Source: Streptomyces leeuwenhoekii (GTDB taxonomy: Bacteria; Actinomycetota; Actinomycetes; Streptomycetales; Streptomycetaceae). Taken from it: a DNA stretch of 64,000 nt. Shown here one piece after another: positions 41,107 to 52,340 of the stretch. The notes beneath the pieces were generated by a model. That model had not been told where the DNA came from and searched no databases. It saw nothing but the letters and a program-made list of their open reading frames with translations. The DNA lies in contig NZ_LN831790.1 of NCBI RefSeq assembly GCF_001013905.1, positions 3,176,001-3,240,000 of the forward strand, given 5' to 3'. A program made the position numbers and the translations under genes. Position 1 is the stretch's first letter; every line of letters begins with the position of its first letter.

Positions 41107-41871
41107 TCACCCGGTCGCCGTCGTCTCCCCCGTCCCGGCCGCCCGCATCGCCGCCCCGACGATGCCCGCGTTGTTCTGGAGCTGTGCCGGGACGATCTCC
41201 GCCTTGACGCCCTCGATGCAGTGCAGGAACTTGCGGGACTTGCGGCTGACGCCGCCGCCGATGATGAACAGCTCGGGCGAGAAGAGCATCTCGACGTGGG
41301 CGAGGTACCTCCCGACGCGGTGGGCCCACTGCTCCCAGGACAGGTCCTGGTCCTCCTTGACCTTGCTGGAGGCGCGCTTCTCCGCGTCGTGGCCGTCGAG
41401 CTCCAGGTGGCCCAGCTCGGTGTTGGGGACGAGGACGCCGTCGGTGAAGACGGCGCTGCCGATGCCGGTGCCGAAGGTGAGGACGATGACGGTGCCGCGG
41501 CGGCCGCGTCCGGCACCGAAGTGCATCTCGGCGACGCCCGCCGCGTCCGCGTCGTTGACCACCGTCACCGGGAGGCCGCCGAGCCGGTCGCCGAACAGGG
41601 CGCGGGCGTCGGTGTCGATCCAGGCGCTGTCGACGTTCGCCGCCGTGCGGACGGTGGCGCCGCCGGTCACCACGCCCGGGAAGGTCAGCCCCACCGGCCC
41701 CGTCCAGCCGAAGTGGTCGACGACCTGCTTCACGCCGTCGGCCACCCGGTCGGGCGTCGCCGGATGCGGGGTGAGCACCTTGCAGCGCTCCTGCGCCAGC
41801 TCCCCCCTGCCGAGGTCCACGGGAGCGCCCTTGATGCCGGAACCGCCGATGTCCACGCCGAAGATCTGCAT
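41107..41871 (-). CDS. ppgK: Polyphosphate glucokinase (ROK family)
   Basis: 254 residues. [16 protein letters not shown] (5-20) is the phosphate-binding loop typical of Ppg[14 protein letters not shown] (catalytic Asp), [12 protein letters not shown] and PNTELGHLE follow, and AGIVGAA ends the fold. It lacks the CxCGxxGC zinc motif of other ROK proteins, as PpgK does. It phosphorylates glucose with polyphosphate and/or ATP to enter glycolysis. On the minus strand, 80 bp from ispH. Confidence 0.93.
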   Translation of the reverse strand: MQIFGVDIGGSGIKGAPVDLGRGELAQERCKVLTPHPATPDRVADGVKQVVDHFGWTGPVGLTFPGVVTGGATVRTAANVDSAWIDTDARALFGDRLGGLPVTVVNDADAAGVAEMHFGAGRGRRGTVIVLTFGTGIGSAVFTDGVLVPNTELGHLELDGHDAEKRASSKVKEDQDLSWEQWAHRVGRYLAHVEMLFSPELFIIGGGVSRKSRKFLHCIEGVKAEIVPAQLQNNAGIVGAAMRAAGTGETTATG

Positions 41872-41951
41872 GGCTCTACGTTACGACGGACGACTGACGG
41901 TCACTCCCGCCGGACAGGACCGGCCGGGGCGCGGGCGGAGCGCGGCGGCCG

Positions 41952-42971
41952 TCACTCGGCGCCGGACGCGCCGGCGCCGCCCCGCTCGGCCACCAGCGCC
42001 GCCGCCTCGTCGCGCAGGTCGCGGCGGAGCTCCTTGGGCAGCGAGAAGGTGATGGACTCCTCGGCGGCCTTGACGATCTCCACGTCCTCGAAACCGCGCC
42101 GGGCGAGCCACTCCAGCACCTGCTCGACCAGGACCTCCGGGACCGAGGCACCGGAGGTGACACCGACGGTGGCGACGCCCTCCAGCCAGGTCTCGTCGAT
42201 CTCGTCGGCGAAGTCCACCAGGTACGCGGCGCGGGCGCCGGCCTGCTTGGCGACCTCGACGAGGCGCTTGGAGTTGGAGGAGTTGCGGGAGCCGACGACG
42301 ATCACCAGATCGGCCTCGGCACCCATCTGCTTCACCGCGAGCTGGCGGTTCTGCGTGGCGTAGCAGATGTCGTCGCTGGGCGGGGAGAGGAGCTGGGGGA
42401 ACTTCTCCTTCAGCGCGTCGACGGTCTCCATGGTCTCGTCGACGGACAGCGTCGTCTGCGAGAGCCAGACCACCTTGGAGGGGTCGCGGACCTCGACCTT
42501 GGCCACGTCGCCGGGGCCGTCGACGAGCTGGATGTGGTCGGGGGCCTCGCCGGAGGTGCCGATGACCTCCTCGTGCCCCTCGTGGCCGATCAGGAGGATG
42601 TCGTAGTCCTCCTTGGCGAAGCGGACGGCCTCCTTGTGGACCTTGGTGACCAGGGGGCAGGTCGCGTCGATGGTGGCCAGCCGGCCGCGCTCGGCCTCCT
42701 CGTGGACGACGGGGGCCACGCCGTGGGCGGAGAACATCACGATGTTCCCCGGGGGGACCTCTTCGGTGCGCTCGACGAAGACGGCGCCCTTCTTCTCCAG
42801 CGTCTGCACGACGTACTTGTTGTGGACGATCTCGTGCCGGACGTAGATCGGGGCCCCGTACTGCTCCAGGGCCTTCTCGACGGCGATCACGGCGCGGTCC
42901 ACACCCGCGCAGTAGCCCCGGGGGGCGGCGAGCAGGACACGGCGGCCAGGCGAAGCAGTCATGGGAACCAT
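41952..42971 (-). CDS. ispH: 4-hydroxy-3-methylbut-2-enyl diphosphate reductase
   Basis: 339 residues from ATG 42971; ATG 42962 (MTASPGRR) is an alternative, and neither has a strong Shine-Dalgarno. The three cluster-binding Cys lie in [23 protein letters not shown] and [11 protein letters not shown]. The [14 protein letters not shown] His residues and SSNSKRL/SGASVPE complete the IspH signature. It performs the last step of the MEP pathway, making IPP and DMAPP with a [4Fe-4S] cluster. C-terminal residues after about 315 are an Ala/Glu-rich tail. Divergent from an APC permease. Confidence 0.96.
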   Translation of the reverse strand: MVPMTASPGRRVLLAAPRGYCAGVDRAVIAVEKALEQYGAPIYVRHEIVHNKYVVQTLEKKGAVFVERTEEVPPGNIVMFSAHGVAPVVHEEAERGRLATIDATCPLVTKVHKEAVRFAKEDYDILLIGHEGHEEVIGTSGEAPDHIQLVDGPGDVAKVEVRDPSKVVWLSQTTLSVDETMETVDALKEKFPQLLSPPSDDICYATQNRQLAVKQMGAEADLVIVVGSRNSSNSKRLVEVAKQAGARAAYLVDFADEIDETWLEGVATVGVTSGASVPEVLVEQVLEWLARRGFEDVEIVKAAEESITFSLPKELRRDLRDEAAALVAERGGAGASGAE

Positions 42972-43099
42972 CGTAAGGCCGCGTTCGGGGGGTCAGAGAT
43001 CGCGTGGCCGTCGCGTTGCCGGGGAGACTGGCCGTGAGCCGGAGTGACTGAGGCGATCGGTGGGACAGAGGCGACGGGCGAGGCACTGCGGAGGCACTG

Positions 43100-44500
43100 A
43101 TGTCCGAGAGGTCGGGGACGTCCGGGACCGGCACGGCGGACCGGGACGGCGGTGACGGCCGGGACCTGCGGCGGAACCTCGGCTTCCGGGATCTGGTCGT
43201 CTACGGGCTGCTGTTCATCGCGCCGATGGCGCCGGTCGGCGTCTTCGGCACGCTGGACGCCAAGTCGCACGGCGCGGTGGCGCTGGTCTACCTCGTCGCG
43301 ACCGTCGCGATGGCGTTCACCGCGTTCAGTTACGCCCAGATGGTGCGGGTGATCCCCCAGGCGGGCTCGGTGTTCGCCTACGCGCGCGCGGGGCTGGGCG
43401 AGGGGGCCGGATTCATCGCCGGCTGGATGGCCGCGCTGGACTACGTCCTGATCCCAGCCGTCGCCTATCTCTTCTCCGGGATCGCGATGAACGAGCTGGT
43501 CCCGGGGGTGTCGCGGTGGGTGTGGACGGCGCTGGCGGTGGTGATCACGACCCTGCTGAACCTGTGGGGCGTGCGGGCGGCGGCCCGCGTGGGCTTCCTG
43601 GTGCTCGCCATGGAGATCGCCGTCCTGCTGGTGTTCGTCGTCGCGGCGCTGGCCGTGCTCGCCCGCGACGGCGCCGAGCGGGGCTGGCTGTCGCCGCTGA
43701 CCGGGGACGGCTCGCAGGGGGCCTTCGCGCTGTCGGCGGTGATCGGCGCGGTGTCGGTGGCGGTCCTGTCGTACCTGGGCTTCGACGCGATCGCGACGTT
43801 CGCGGAGGAGGCCACCGGCGGGTCGCACCGGGTGGCGCGGGCGCTGCTGTTCTGCCTGGCACTGGCGGGGCTGCTGTTCGTGGCGCAGACGTATCTGGTG
43901 GCGCTGCTGGAACCGGTGCCGTCGGCGCTGCTGGCGGCGGAGCCGGAGCGGCAGGGGTCGGCGTTCTACGACGCCGTGGAGGCGTCGGTGGGGACGTGGC
44001 TGCAGGATCTGGTGGCGGTGAGCAAGGCGATCGGCGCCGCGTTCGCGGCGCTGGCCGGGCAGGCGGCGGCCGGGCGGCTGCTCTTCGCGATGGGGCGTGA
44101 CCGCCGGCTGCCGCGGGCGCTGGCGCGCACCTCCTCCGGGGTGCCGCGGGTGGCGCTGCTGTGCGCGGCCGTGATCACCCTGGTGGCGGCGGTGTGGGCG
44201 GCGCGCCGCGACGACGGCCTGGACCATCTGGTGTCGGTGGTGGACATCGGCGCGCTGACCGCGTTCACGCTGCTGCACGCGAGCGTGGTGGGCTGGTTCG
44301 CGGTGCGGCGCCGGGGTGCGGCGGTGAGCTGGTGGCGGCATGTGCTGCTGCCCGTGGTGGGCGCGGTGATCACCGTGGCCGTGATCGTGGAGGCGTCCGG
44401 GACGGCCCAGATGGTGGGTGGCCTCTGGCTGGCGGCCGGGCTGGTGGTGCTGGTGGTGCAGAGCCGCGGGCGGGGGCGGGGCCCGGCCGGCGCGGGGTGA
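43100..44500 (+). CDS. APC-superfamily amino acid permease
   Basis: 466 residues with about 12 transmembrane helices. The first helix reads DLVVYGLLFIAPMAPVGVFG, the broken TM1 of APC carriers. TM6 contains SYLGFDAIATFAEEATGG, the conserved F-D-x3-T-x2-E-E motif. A DRRLP loop follows TM8. It would import amino acids or related amines, substrate unknown. The N-terminal 25 residues are disordered. Divergent from ispH over 128 bp and followed after 48 bp by xseA. Confidence 0.9.
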   Translation: MSERSGTSGTGTADRDGGDGRDLRRNLGFRDLVVYGLLFIAPMAPVGVFGTLDAKSHGAVALVYLVATVAMAFTAFSYAQMVRVIPQAGSVFAYARAGLGEGAGFIAGWMAALDYVLIPAVAYLFSGIAMNELVPGVSRWVWTALAVVITTLLNLWGVRAAARVGFLVLAMEIAVLLVFVVAALAVLARDGAERGWLSPLTGDGSQGAFALSAVIGAVSVAVLSYLGFDAIATFAEEATGGSHRVARALLFCLALAGLLFVAQTYLVALLEPVPSALLAAEPERQGSAFYDAVEASVGTWLQDLVAVSKAIGAAFAALAGQAAAGRLLFAMGRDRRLPRALARTSSGVPRVALLCAAVITLVAAVWAARRDDGLDHLVSVVDIGALTAFTLLHASVVGWFAVRRRGAAVSWWRHVLLPVVGAVITVAVIVEASGTAQMVGGLWLAAGLVVLVVQSRGRGRGPAGAG

Positions 44501-44548
44501 GCGTCCGGGCCGGGGGCGTTGTCGGTGTCTGCCGTTACGCTCGGGCGC

Positions 44549-45757
44549 ATGGCTGTGAACACGACTCCCGAGTCCCCCCTGCCCGTCGGTGAGGTGTCAC
44601 GGCTCATCGGGGGGTGGATCGACCGGCTCGGCGCGGTGTGGGTCGAGGGGCAGATCACGCAGTTGTCGCGGCGGCCGGGCGCGGGCGTGGTGTTCCTGAC
44701 GCTGCGCGACCCGTCGTACGACATCTCGGTCAGCGTGACCTGCTACCGGCAGGTGTTCGACGCGGTCGCCGACGTGGTGGGCGAGGGCGCCCGGGTCGTC
44801 GTGCACGCCAAGCCGGAGTGGTACGCCCCGCGCGGGCAGCTCTCGCTGCGGGCCGCCGAGATCAAGCCCGTGGGGGTCGGCGAGCTGCTGGCCCGCCTGG
44901 AGCAGCTCAAGAAGTCGCTCGCGCGCGAGGGCCTGTTCGCGCCCGAGCGCAAGAAGCCGCTGCCGTTTCTGCCCCACCTCGTCGGGCTGGTGTGCGGGCG
45001 TGCCTCGGCGGCCGAGCGGGACGTGCTGGAGAACGCGCGCCACCGCTGGCCGGCGGTCCGCTTCGAGGTGCGCAACGTGGCCGTGCAGGGTGTGCACGCG
45101 GTGCCGCAGGTCGTGCAGGCCGTGAAGGAGCTGGACGGGATCGACGAGGTCGACGTGATCATCGTCGCGCGCGGCGGGGGCAGCGTGGAGGACCTGCTGC
45201 CGTTCTCCGACGAGCAGCTGGTGCGCGCGGTGGCGGCGTGCCGTACGCCGGTGGTGTCGGCGATCGGGCACGAGCCGGACACCCCCCTGCTGGACTACGT
45301 GGCGGATGTGCGCGCCTCGACCCCCACCGACGCGGCGAAGAAGGTGGTGCCGGACGTCGGGGAGGAGTACGAGCGCGTGCGGCTGCTGCGCGACCGGGCG
45401 CGGCGCTGTGTGCGGGCGCTGGTCGAGCGGGAGGAGCGGGGGCTGGCCCACGCGCTCGCGCGGCCCTCGGTGCAGGACCCGCACCGGATGATCGACGAGC
45501 GGGCCGAGCAGGTGGCGTCCCTGCTCGACCGGGGCCGGCGCAGCCTGCGGCACCATCTGGACCGCGCCGACTCCGAGCTGACGCACACGCACGCGCGCGT
45601 GGTGGCCCTCTCCCCCGCCGCGACCCTCAAGCGGGGGTACGCGGTGCTCCAGCGGGCCGACGGGCACGCCGTGCGCGACCCGGGCGAGGTGGCGGCCGGG
45701 GAGGCGCTGCGCGCGCGGGTTGCCGAGGGCGAGTTCTCCGTACGAGTCGACGCATAA
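44549..45757 (+). CDS. xseA: Exodeoxyribonuclease VII large subunit
   Basis: 402 residues from ATG 44549 ([24 protein letters not shown]); GTG 44519 gives a non-conserved extension. An OB-fold DNA-binding domain (about 1-115) precedes the catalytic domain with [20 protein letters not shown] and [23 protein letters not shown], then a coiled coil and the terminal [13 protein letters not shown]. It degrades single-stranded DNA with XseB. Nine bp before xseB. Confidence 0.96.
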   Translation: MAVNTTPESPLPVGEVSRLIGGWIDRLGAVWVEGQITQLSRRPGAGVVFLTLRDPSYDISVSVTCYRQVFDAVADVVGEGARVVVHAKPEWYAPRGQLSLRAAEIKPVGVGELLARLEQLKKSLAREGLFAPERKKPLPFLPHLVGLVCGRASAAERDVLENARHRWPAVRFEVRNVAVQGVHAVPQVVQAVKELDGIDEVDVIIVARGGGSVEDLLPFSDEQLVRAVAACRTPVVSAIGHEPDTPLLDYVADVRASTPTDAAKKVVPDVGEEYERVRLLRDRARRCVRALVEREERGLAHALARPSVQDPHRMIDERAEQVASLLDRGRRSLRHHLDRADSELTHTHARVVALSPAATLKRGYAVLQRADGHAVRDPGEVAAGEALRARVAEGEFSVRVDA

Positions 45758-45766
45758 GGTGAGCGG

Positions 45767-46030
45767 ATGACCAGCGAGGTGGATGAGACGGCGGCCCGGA
45801 CCGAGGCGCTCGGGTACGAGCAGGCCCGGGACGAGCTGATCGAGGTCGTACGGCGGCTGGAGGCGGGCGGTACGACGCTGGAGGAGTCCCTCGCCCTGTG
45901 GGAGCGGGGCGAGGAGCTGGCGAAGATCTGCCGGCGCCGGCTGGATGGCGCCCGGGCGCGGCTGGACGCTGCGCTGGCCGAGGAGGACGCGGAGCGGGCC
46001 GGGGAGCGGGGCGCGTCCGAGGCCCCCTGA
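45767..46030 (+). CDS. xseB: Exodeoxyribonuclease VII small subunit
   Basis: 87 residues. Core signature [51 protein letters not shown] (about 18-68) is a two-helix hairpin that packs on the XseA coiled coil; several copies bind one XseA. Directly follows xseA, so the complex is produced from one mRNA. Confidence 0.95.
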   Translation: MTSEVDETAARTEALGYEQARDELIEVVRRLEAGGTTLEESLALWERGEELAKICRRRLDGARARLDAALAEEDAERAGERGASEAP

Positions 46031-46034
46031 GGGG

Positions 46035-46280
46035 CTACCTCCCGCTGTCCTCGGCGAGGGTGTGGGCGACGAGCGCGTTGGCGTGTCCGTGGCCCAGGCC
46101 GTGTTCGGTCTTCAGCCAGGTCACCAGCTCCATGTGCCGGGTGAGCGGGGAGGCGCGGATGAGGTCCTTCCACTCGGTGACGGGGCGGCCGTACTTCTTC
46201 TCGATGGACGGGAAGTAGCTGGCGGGGCCCTTCACGCCGCTCTTGGTGGCGGGGGTCGCGGGCTGCGCGGTGTCGGTCAT
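46035..46280 (-). CDS. DUF4287-domain small protein
   Basis: 81 residues from ATG 46280 (MTDTAQPATPATKSG). GPASYFPSIEKKYGRPVTEWKDLI...LVTWLKTEHGLGHGHANALVAHTL is the DUF4287 domain nearly complete. Function unknown; a helix-hairpin-like GLGHGHANA suggests nucleic-acid or protein binding. Its end is four bp from xseB, convergent. Confidence 0.85.
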   Translation of the reverse strand: MTDTAQPATPATKSGVKGPASYFPSIEKKYGRPVTEWKDLIRASPLTRHMELVTWLKTEHGLGHGHANALVAHTLAEDSGR

Positions 46281-46434
46281 GGCGGTGGGTCCTTTCGCTC
46301 CTTGGTGCGTTTCGGCGCGCGCGGTCACGTGCCGTTCCTTACGACTCCGCGGGCCGGCCGGAGTGATCGATCCCTGGGTGTGACTTGCGTCACCGTGATC
46401 GGATGTGAGGCGGATCACCACACACTCCGCTTGA

Positions 46435-46463
46435 TTGAACGTTGAACTTCTCTGGCGTAAGGT
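46435..46463 (+). promoter_or_regulatory. Vegetative-type promoter of the nitroreductase gene
   Basis: TTGAAC (46435-46440), a 17-bp spacer and TAAGGT (46458-46463) match the Streptomyces housekeeping consensus TTGAC-/TAG-T. The 5' part forms a direct repeat TTGAACG/TTGAAC that might also bind a regulator. The gap is divergent, with the DUF4287 gene on the other side. Confidence 0.6.
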
Positions 46464-46501
46464 CGGTCCCGCAACCCGGCCGTACCGAAAGAAAGCGACG
46501 C

Positions 46502-47092
46502 ATGTCTCTCGTTCTCGACCCCGCCGCCCAGGACCTGCTGTTCCGCGAGGCCCGCACCGCGAACACCTTCACCGACGAGCCGGTGACCGACGAGCAGGTG
46601 CAGGCGATCTACGACCTGGTCAAGTACGGTCCGACCGCCTTCAACCAGTCCCCGCTGCGCATCACGCTGGTCCGCTCCCCGGAGGCCCGCGAGCGCCTGG
46701 TGCGGCACATGGCCGAGGGCAACCAGCCCAAGACGGCCGCCGCCCCGCTGGTCGCGATCCTGTCGGCGGACAACGAGTTCCACGAGGAGCTGCCCGAGCT
46801 CTTCCCGCACTTCCCGCAGGCCAAGGACGTCTTCTTCGGCGAGCGCCCGGTGCGTGAGAACGCCGCCGCGCTGAACGCCGCGCTTCAGGCCGCGTACTTC
46901 ATCGTCGGCGTCCGCGCCGCCGGCCTGGCCGCCGGCCCGATGACCGGCTTCGACTACGAGGGCGTCCGCAAGGAGTTCCTCGACGAGGACCACACCCCGC
47001 TGATGATCGTCAACATCGGCAGGCCGGGCCCGGACGCCTGGTACCCGCGCTCCCCGCGCCTGGCGTACGACCAGGTCGTCACCACCGTCTGA
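46502..47092 (+). CDS. Malonic semialdehyde reductase-like nitroreductase (RutE/HadB type)
   Basis: 196 residues from ATG 46502. FMN-binding start FREARTANTF and KYGPTAFNQSPLRITLVRSPEAR fit the RutE/YdfG-linked nitroreductase subgroup, as do GPMTGFDYEGVRKEFL and VNIGRPG. These flavoenzymes reduce malonic semialdehyde to 3-hydroxypropionate using NAD(P)H. A strong terminator follows. Confidence 0.88.
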   Translation: MSLVLDPAAQDLLFREARTANTFTDEPVTDEQVQAIYDLVKYGPTAFNQSPLRITLVRSPEARERLVRHMAEGNQPKTAAAPLVAILSADNEFHEELPELFPHFPQAKDVFFGERPVRENAAALNAALQAAYFIVGVRAAGLAAGPMTGFDYEGVRKEFLDEDHTPLMIVNIGRPGPDAWYPRSPRLAYDQVVTTV

Positions 47093-47110
47093 GTCCCGCC
47101 CGGACACCAG

Positions 47111-47144
47111 GAAGGCCCCCGGCGTACAACCGCCGGGGGCCTTC
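47111..47144. terminator. Bidirectional terminator between the nitroreductase and DUF4245 genes
   Basis: GAAGGCCCCCGGC and GCCGGGGGCCTTC form a perfect 13-bp stem with loop GTACAACC between convergent genes. Confidence 0.8.
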
Positions 47145-47178
47145 CCCATGTCCCGAGATGTCGCGCCGTGGCCGGGTG

Positions 47179-47739
47179 TCACTCCATCTTCAGGGCCGCC
47201 GCCATCTTCGTGAGCTGGCCGAACGATCCCGTGCCGGCCACGACGGTGGTCGCCCGCGCGGCGCTCTCGCCGTCGGCTTCCCCGGTCCCCCCGGTGTCCT
47301 TCAGCACCAGCGCGTCGTACCGGCCGCCCGTGTAACGGACCCACGTCCGGCCGCCGATCTCCTGGGTGACCTCGGTCTCCCGCGCGCCCTGGCTCGCCTC
47401 GTCGATGAACCGGGAGGGCTTCTCCGTGGACTGCTCGACGGCCACGTACTCGCCGTCGGGGGCGTGGTAGCCCAGGTGCCAGCGGTCGAAGTCGTCACCG
47501 CGGAAGCGGACCGAGGTCGGCTTCCACGCCTCGGGCAGGCCCTCGGGCGCGGCGACCGGGTAGGACGCGGCGCGGCGCGCGGTGAGCAGCTCGACCCGGT
47601 AGTCGACCCTCTTGATGTCGGGTTCGGCGTCGTCGTCGTGCGGGATGAAGAGCCACATGACGCCGCCCACGAGCACGATGACGGCCAGGGAGAGGATCAT
47701 GTCCCGCGCCGTCTTCTGCTTGCCGTTCGTACCTGCCAC
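47179..47739 (-). CDS. DUF4245 membrane-anchored protein
   Basis: 186 residues. One transmembrane helix (about 14-33, MILSLAVIVLVGGVMWLFI) and an extracytoplasmic domain with VDYRVELLTARRAASYPVAAPEGLP and WKPTSVRFRG...WHLGYHAPDGEYVAVEQS, matching DUF4245 proteins next to glpX in actinomycetes. Function unknown, probably cell-surface. Divergent from glpX. Confidence 0.85.
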   Translation of the reverse strand: MAGTNGKQKTARDMILSLAVIVLVGGVMWLFIPHDDDAEPDIKRVDYRVELLTARRAASYPVAAPEGLPEAWKPTSVRFRGDDFDRWHLGYHAPDGEYVAVEQSTEKPSRFIDEASQGARETEVTQEIGGRTWVRYTGGRYDALVLKDTGGTGEADGESAARATTVVAGTGSFGQLTKMAAALKME

Positions 47740-47866
47740 GCCCCCTATGGTCGCAGGTGCCCGGCGCGCTCATCCGTGGGGTCCCCTGCTCATTTTGTAT
47801 GCCTAACGATAGAGTCATGGCCAACACCCTCATCCGGCCGTCGTCGTATCAGAAAGGTGCGCTCCG

Positions 47867-48901
47867 ATGACCGAGCATCATCATCTGCCGTCCGAGCTGG
47901 ACGTCCCCTCCGAGGCCCCCGACCGGAACCTCGCCATGGAACTCGTCCGCGTGACCGAGGCCGCGGCGATGGCCGCCGGCCGCTGGGTCGGGCGCGGCGA
48001 CAAGAACGGCGCCGACGGTGCCGCGGTGCGCGCCATGCGGACCCTCGTCCACACCGTGTCGATGAACGGCGTCGTGGTCATCGGCGAGGGCGAGAAGGAC
48101 GAGGCCCCGATGCTCTTCAACGGGGAGCACGTCGGAGACGGGACCGGGCCCGAGTGCGACATCGCCGTGGACCCGATCGACGGCACCACGCTGACCGCCA
48201 AGGGCATGCCGAACGCGATCGCGGTACTGGCCGCCGCCGAGCGCGGCTCGATGTTCGACCCGTCCGCCGTCTTCTACATGGACAAGCTGGTCACCGGGCC
48301 GGAGGCCGCCGACTTCGTCGACATCGACGCGCCGGTGGCGGTGAACATCCGCCGTGTCGCCAAGGCCAAGCGGTCCACGCCCGAGGACGTCACGGTCTGC
48401 ATCCTGGACCGGCCGCGCCATCAGGAGCTGATCGACCAGGTCCGGCAGACCGGCGCCCGCATCAAGCTGATCTCCGACGGCGATGTCGCCGGCTCCATCC
48501 TGGCGCTGCGCGAGGGCACCGGTATCGACCTGCTGCTCGGCATCGGCGGCACCCCCGAGGGCATCATTTCGGCCTGTGCCGTCAAGTGCCTGGGCGGCAC
48601 CATCCAGGGCAAGCTGTGGCCCAAGGACGACGAGGAGCGGCAGCGCGCGATCGACGCCGGGCACGACCTGGACCGCGTGCTGACCACCGACGACCTGGTC
48701 GCCAGCGACAACGTCTTCTTCGCCGCGACCGGCATCACCGACGGCGAGCTGCTGCGCGGGGTGCGCTACCGCTCCGAGACCGCCACGACGTCCTCGATCG
48801 TCATGCGCTCCAAGTCCGGCACGGTCCGCCGGATCGACTCCGAGCACCGGCTGAGCAAGCTGCGCGCGTACAGCGCGATCGACTTCGACCGGGCGAAGTA
48901 A
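47867..48901 (+). CDS. glpX: Fructose-1,6-bisphosphatase class II
   Basis: 344 residues. GlpX signature: [70 protein letters not shown] (metal and phosphate site) and [20 protein letters not shown]. It hydrolyses fructose-1,6-bisphosphate in gluconeogenesis, acting in the cytoplasm with Mn2+/Mg2+. The start ATG follows AAAGGTG. It is the usual FBPase of Streptomyces. Confidence 0.96.
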   Translation: MTEHHHLPSELDVPSEAPDRNLAMELVRVTEAAAMAAGRWVGRGDKNGADGAAVRAMRTLVHTVSMNGVVVIGEGEKDEAPMLFNGEHVGDGTGPECDIAVDPIDGTTLTAKGMPNAIAVLAAAERGSMFDPSAVFYMDKLVTGPEAADFVDIDAPVAVNIRRVAKAKRSTPEDVTVCILDRPRHQELIDQVRQTGARIKLISDGDVAGSILALREGTGIDLLLGIGGTPEGIISACAVKCLGGTIQGKLWPKDDEERQRAIDAGHDLDRVLTTDDLVASDNVFFAATGITDGELLRGVRYRSETATTSSIVMRSKSGTVRRIDSEHRLSKLRAYSAIDFDRAK

Positions 48902-48923
48902 CCCCGGGGCCCGGCCCCGGGCG

Positions 48924-48963
48924 ACGAAGGGGCGCCCTCGGTGCGGAGAGGGCGCCCCTTCGT
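48924..48963. terminator. Terminator between glpX and the WhiB-like gene
   Basis: ACGAAGGGGCGCCCTC and GAGGGCGCCCCTTCGT form a perfect 16-bp stem with an 8-base loop in the convergent gap, so both genes can end here. Confidence 0.85.
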
Positions 48964-48991
48964 GCATGCGGACGCCCCCCGGGGCGTCCGC

Positions 48992-49366
48992 CTAACCCGC
49001 CGCGGCTATGCGTCCCGCGGCGCGCGCCTTCTTCAGTTCCAGCTCGCGGCGTCGGCGCCGGGCCAGGACCACCCGGCGCTCGGCGGCGGTGAGGCCGCCC
49101 CAGACGCCGTAGGGCTCGGGCTGGAGCAGCGCGTGCTCGCGGCACTCGACCATGACCGGGCAGCGGGCGCAGACGCGTTTGGCCGCCTCTTCCCGGGAGA
49201 GCCGGGCAGCCGTGGGTTCCTTGGAAGGGGCGAAGAACAGGCCGGCCTCGTCGCGCCGGCACACCGCCTCGGTGTGCCACGGTGCGTCGTGGTCCCTGTC
49301 CCGCACGGGCACCCGCTGGGCCGGAACGGCAGCTACCTGCAGGGACGAATGCGGCGGTTGCAGCAC
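48992..49366 (-). CDS. WhiB-like iron-sulfur transcription factor
   Basis: 124 residues. Four Cys (36, 66, 69, 75) in the WhiB pattern C-x29-C-x2-C-x5-C ligate a [4Fe-4S] cluster. GVWGGLT (87-93) is the conserved turn for sigma-factor contact and a basic RRRRR tail (103-107) binds DNA. The position next to glpX fits wblI of S. coelicolor as I remember it, so the family is certain but the name is not. It probably senses redox state or NO and regulates with a principal sigma factor. Confidence 0.92.
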   Translation of the reverse strand: MLQPPHSSLQVAAVPAQRVPVRDRDHDAPWHTEAVCRRDEAGLFFAPSKEPTAARLSREEAAKRVCARCPVMVECREHALLQPEPYGVWGGLTAAERRVVLARRRRRELELKKARAAGRIAAAG

Positions 49367-49531
49367 GGTCTACTCCTGACGACGGCTTCGCGAGCGAGAG
49401 ACGATGCAGCAAGCCCTACCCGCTGTACGCGCGCCTATGCACTGAGTTCCCAACCGCCGGTCGGCGCGGGCGCCGTCACCCGCCCGCCGGCGACCCGCCC
49501 GGCCGCCCCGGGACCGCCGGATTCACAACCG

Positions 49532-50233
49532 TCAATGATCCAGGTGTTTGCGCAGGCTCCGCTCGACCTTGCGGTGGACGCGGTCGAGGATGTCCGCGAC
49601 GACCTTGCCCCGCTTGGGCCGCGCCTCGACGCTGCCCAGCACGGCCCAGCCGTCGATGTAGACGACGGGCGCCTCGGCGTCGGCCGAGTCGAGGGTGTCC
49701 ACCTCGAAGCTGCCCAGGACGCCGCCGCCCATGCCGCGCAGCGACACGTTCTCCGGGACGCGGACCTCGACACTGCCGAAGACCGAGAACGCCTTCACCA
49801 CCACCTGCTGGTACTCGAAGATCGCCTCGCTGAGGTCGATCTCGACGCTGCCGAAGACCGCCCAGGCGTGGATCCGGCGGCCCGCCCGCCAGCGGCCCCT
49901 GCGCACGGCGCCGCTGAAGACCGCGACCACGTTGTCGTCGGGGTAGGCGGGGATGGCGCCCGCCTCGGGGCGGTGGGGGGCGGACGCGTACGCCGCGGCG
50001 GCCCGGTGCCCGTGCGCGGCGGGCAGGTCCCGTACGAACACGTCCAGCTCGCCGACGGTCTTGGCGGCCAGCACGCCCTCGACCCGCTCGGCGTGCTCCT
50101 CGGCGGTCAGCCGGCCCTCGGCCAGGGCCTCGCGCAGCATGTCGGCGATGCGGTCGCGGTCGGCGTCCGAGGCGCGCAGCTCGGAGACGGGCGGGGGCGG
50201 GTCCTGCCGCGGCGCGTGCTTGTGAAGGTCCAC
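49532..50233 (-). CDS. DUF1707 protein with LiaF-like C-terminal domain
   Basis: 233 residues. DUF1707 at about 18-72 (LRASDADRDRIADMLREALAEGRLTAEEHAERVEGVLAAKTVGELD). The C-terminal half has repeating beta segments (VVAVFSGAVRRG, HAWAVFGSVEIDLS, KAFSVFGSVEVRVP, WAVLGSVEARP), the bactofilin/LiaF-like right-handed pattern. No TM segment. In other proteins this pair senses cell-wall antibiotics; here it may be cytoplasmic. Minus strand, 165 bp upstream of the WhiB-like gene. Confidence 0.85.
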   Translation of the reverse strand: MDLHKHAPRQDPPPPVSELRASDADRDRIADMLREALAEGRLTAEEHAERVEGVLAAKTVGELDVFVRDLPAAHGHRAAAAYASAPHRPEAGAIPAYPDDNVVAVFSGAVRRGRWRAGRRIHAWAVFGSVEIDLSEAIFEYQQVVVKAFSVFGSVEVRVPENVSLRGMGGGVLGSFEVDTLDSADAEAPVVYIDGWAVLGSVEARPKRGKVVADILDRVHRKVERSLRKHLDH

Positions 50234-50266
50234 GGCAGCAGCGTACCGAAACGCGATAGATCGCGA

Positions 50267-50465
50267 CTAGGGTCTTACGTTCGGATCAGGCCGGATCAGG
50301 GAGCGGGGTCTGGTGCCGTGCATCGCAAGGCGGCGGAGGGCGCCATGGCGGAGCCATGGCAACCGACGACGACGCGGCGGTCGGGGTCCCTCCCGCGCGA
50401 GCGAAGCCGAGCGTCGGGGAAGCCAGGCCCCGCGAGCCCGGCGTGATCCGAACGAAAGACCCCAG
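50267..50465. repeat. Candidate MITE-like element with 19-bp terminal inverted repeats
   Basis: GGGTCTTACGTTCGGATCA (50270-50288) and TGATCCGAACGAAAGACCC (50444-50462) are inverted copies with 18 of 19 positions matching. They flank about 155 bp of G+C-rich non-coding DNA that contains two GCCATGGC palindromes. Flanking bases (CTA / CAG) extend the match slightly. It lies in the gap between divergent DUF1707 and fumarase genes. A non-autonomous mobile element or a repeated regulatory palindrome are the main options. Confidence 0.6.
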
Positions 50466-50595
50466 GGGCGAGGTGACACCGGAGCGTCCGAACTGAGCCT
50501 TACCTCACAGACCCGGCGTCCGCGGCAGGTTCTACGCTGGTGGACGCTGCCAACGGAGGCCAGCCGCTGTCTGTCGTGAGTGAGGAATGGGCGAG
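50466..50595. other. Leader region of the class I fumarase
   Basis: 130 bp between the inverted-repeat element and the fumarase start, expected to hold its promoter. GAGGA at 50582-50586 is the ribosome-binding site. No -35/-10 pair was convincing. Confidence 0.35.
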
Positions 50596-52263
<1,668 letters not shown>

Positions 52264-52340
52264 CGGTCGCGGTGACGGTTCGCCTCCACGGGGAACAGTG
52301 CTCCCGTCGCGGACGCTGTGAGACGTGGAGGTGATCGTCG

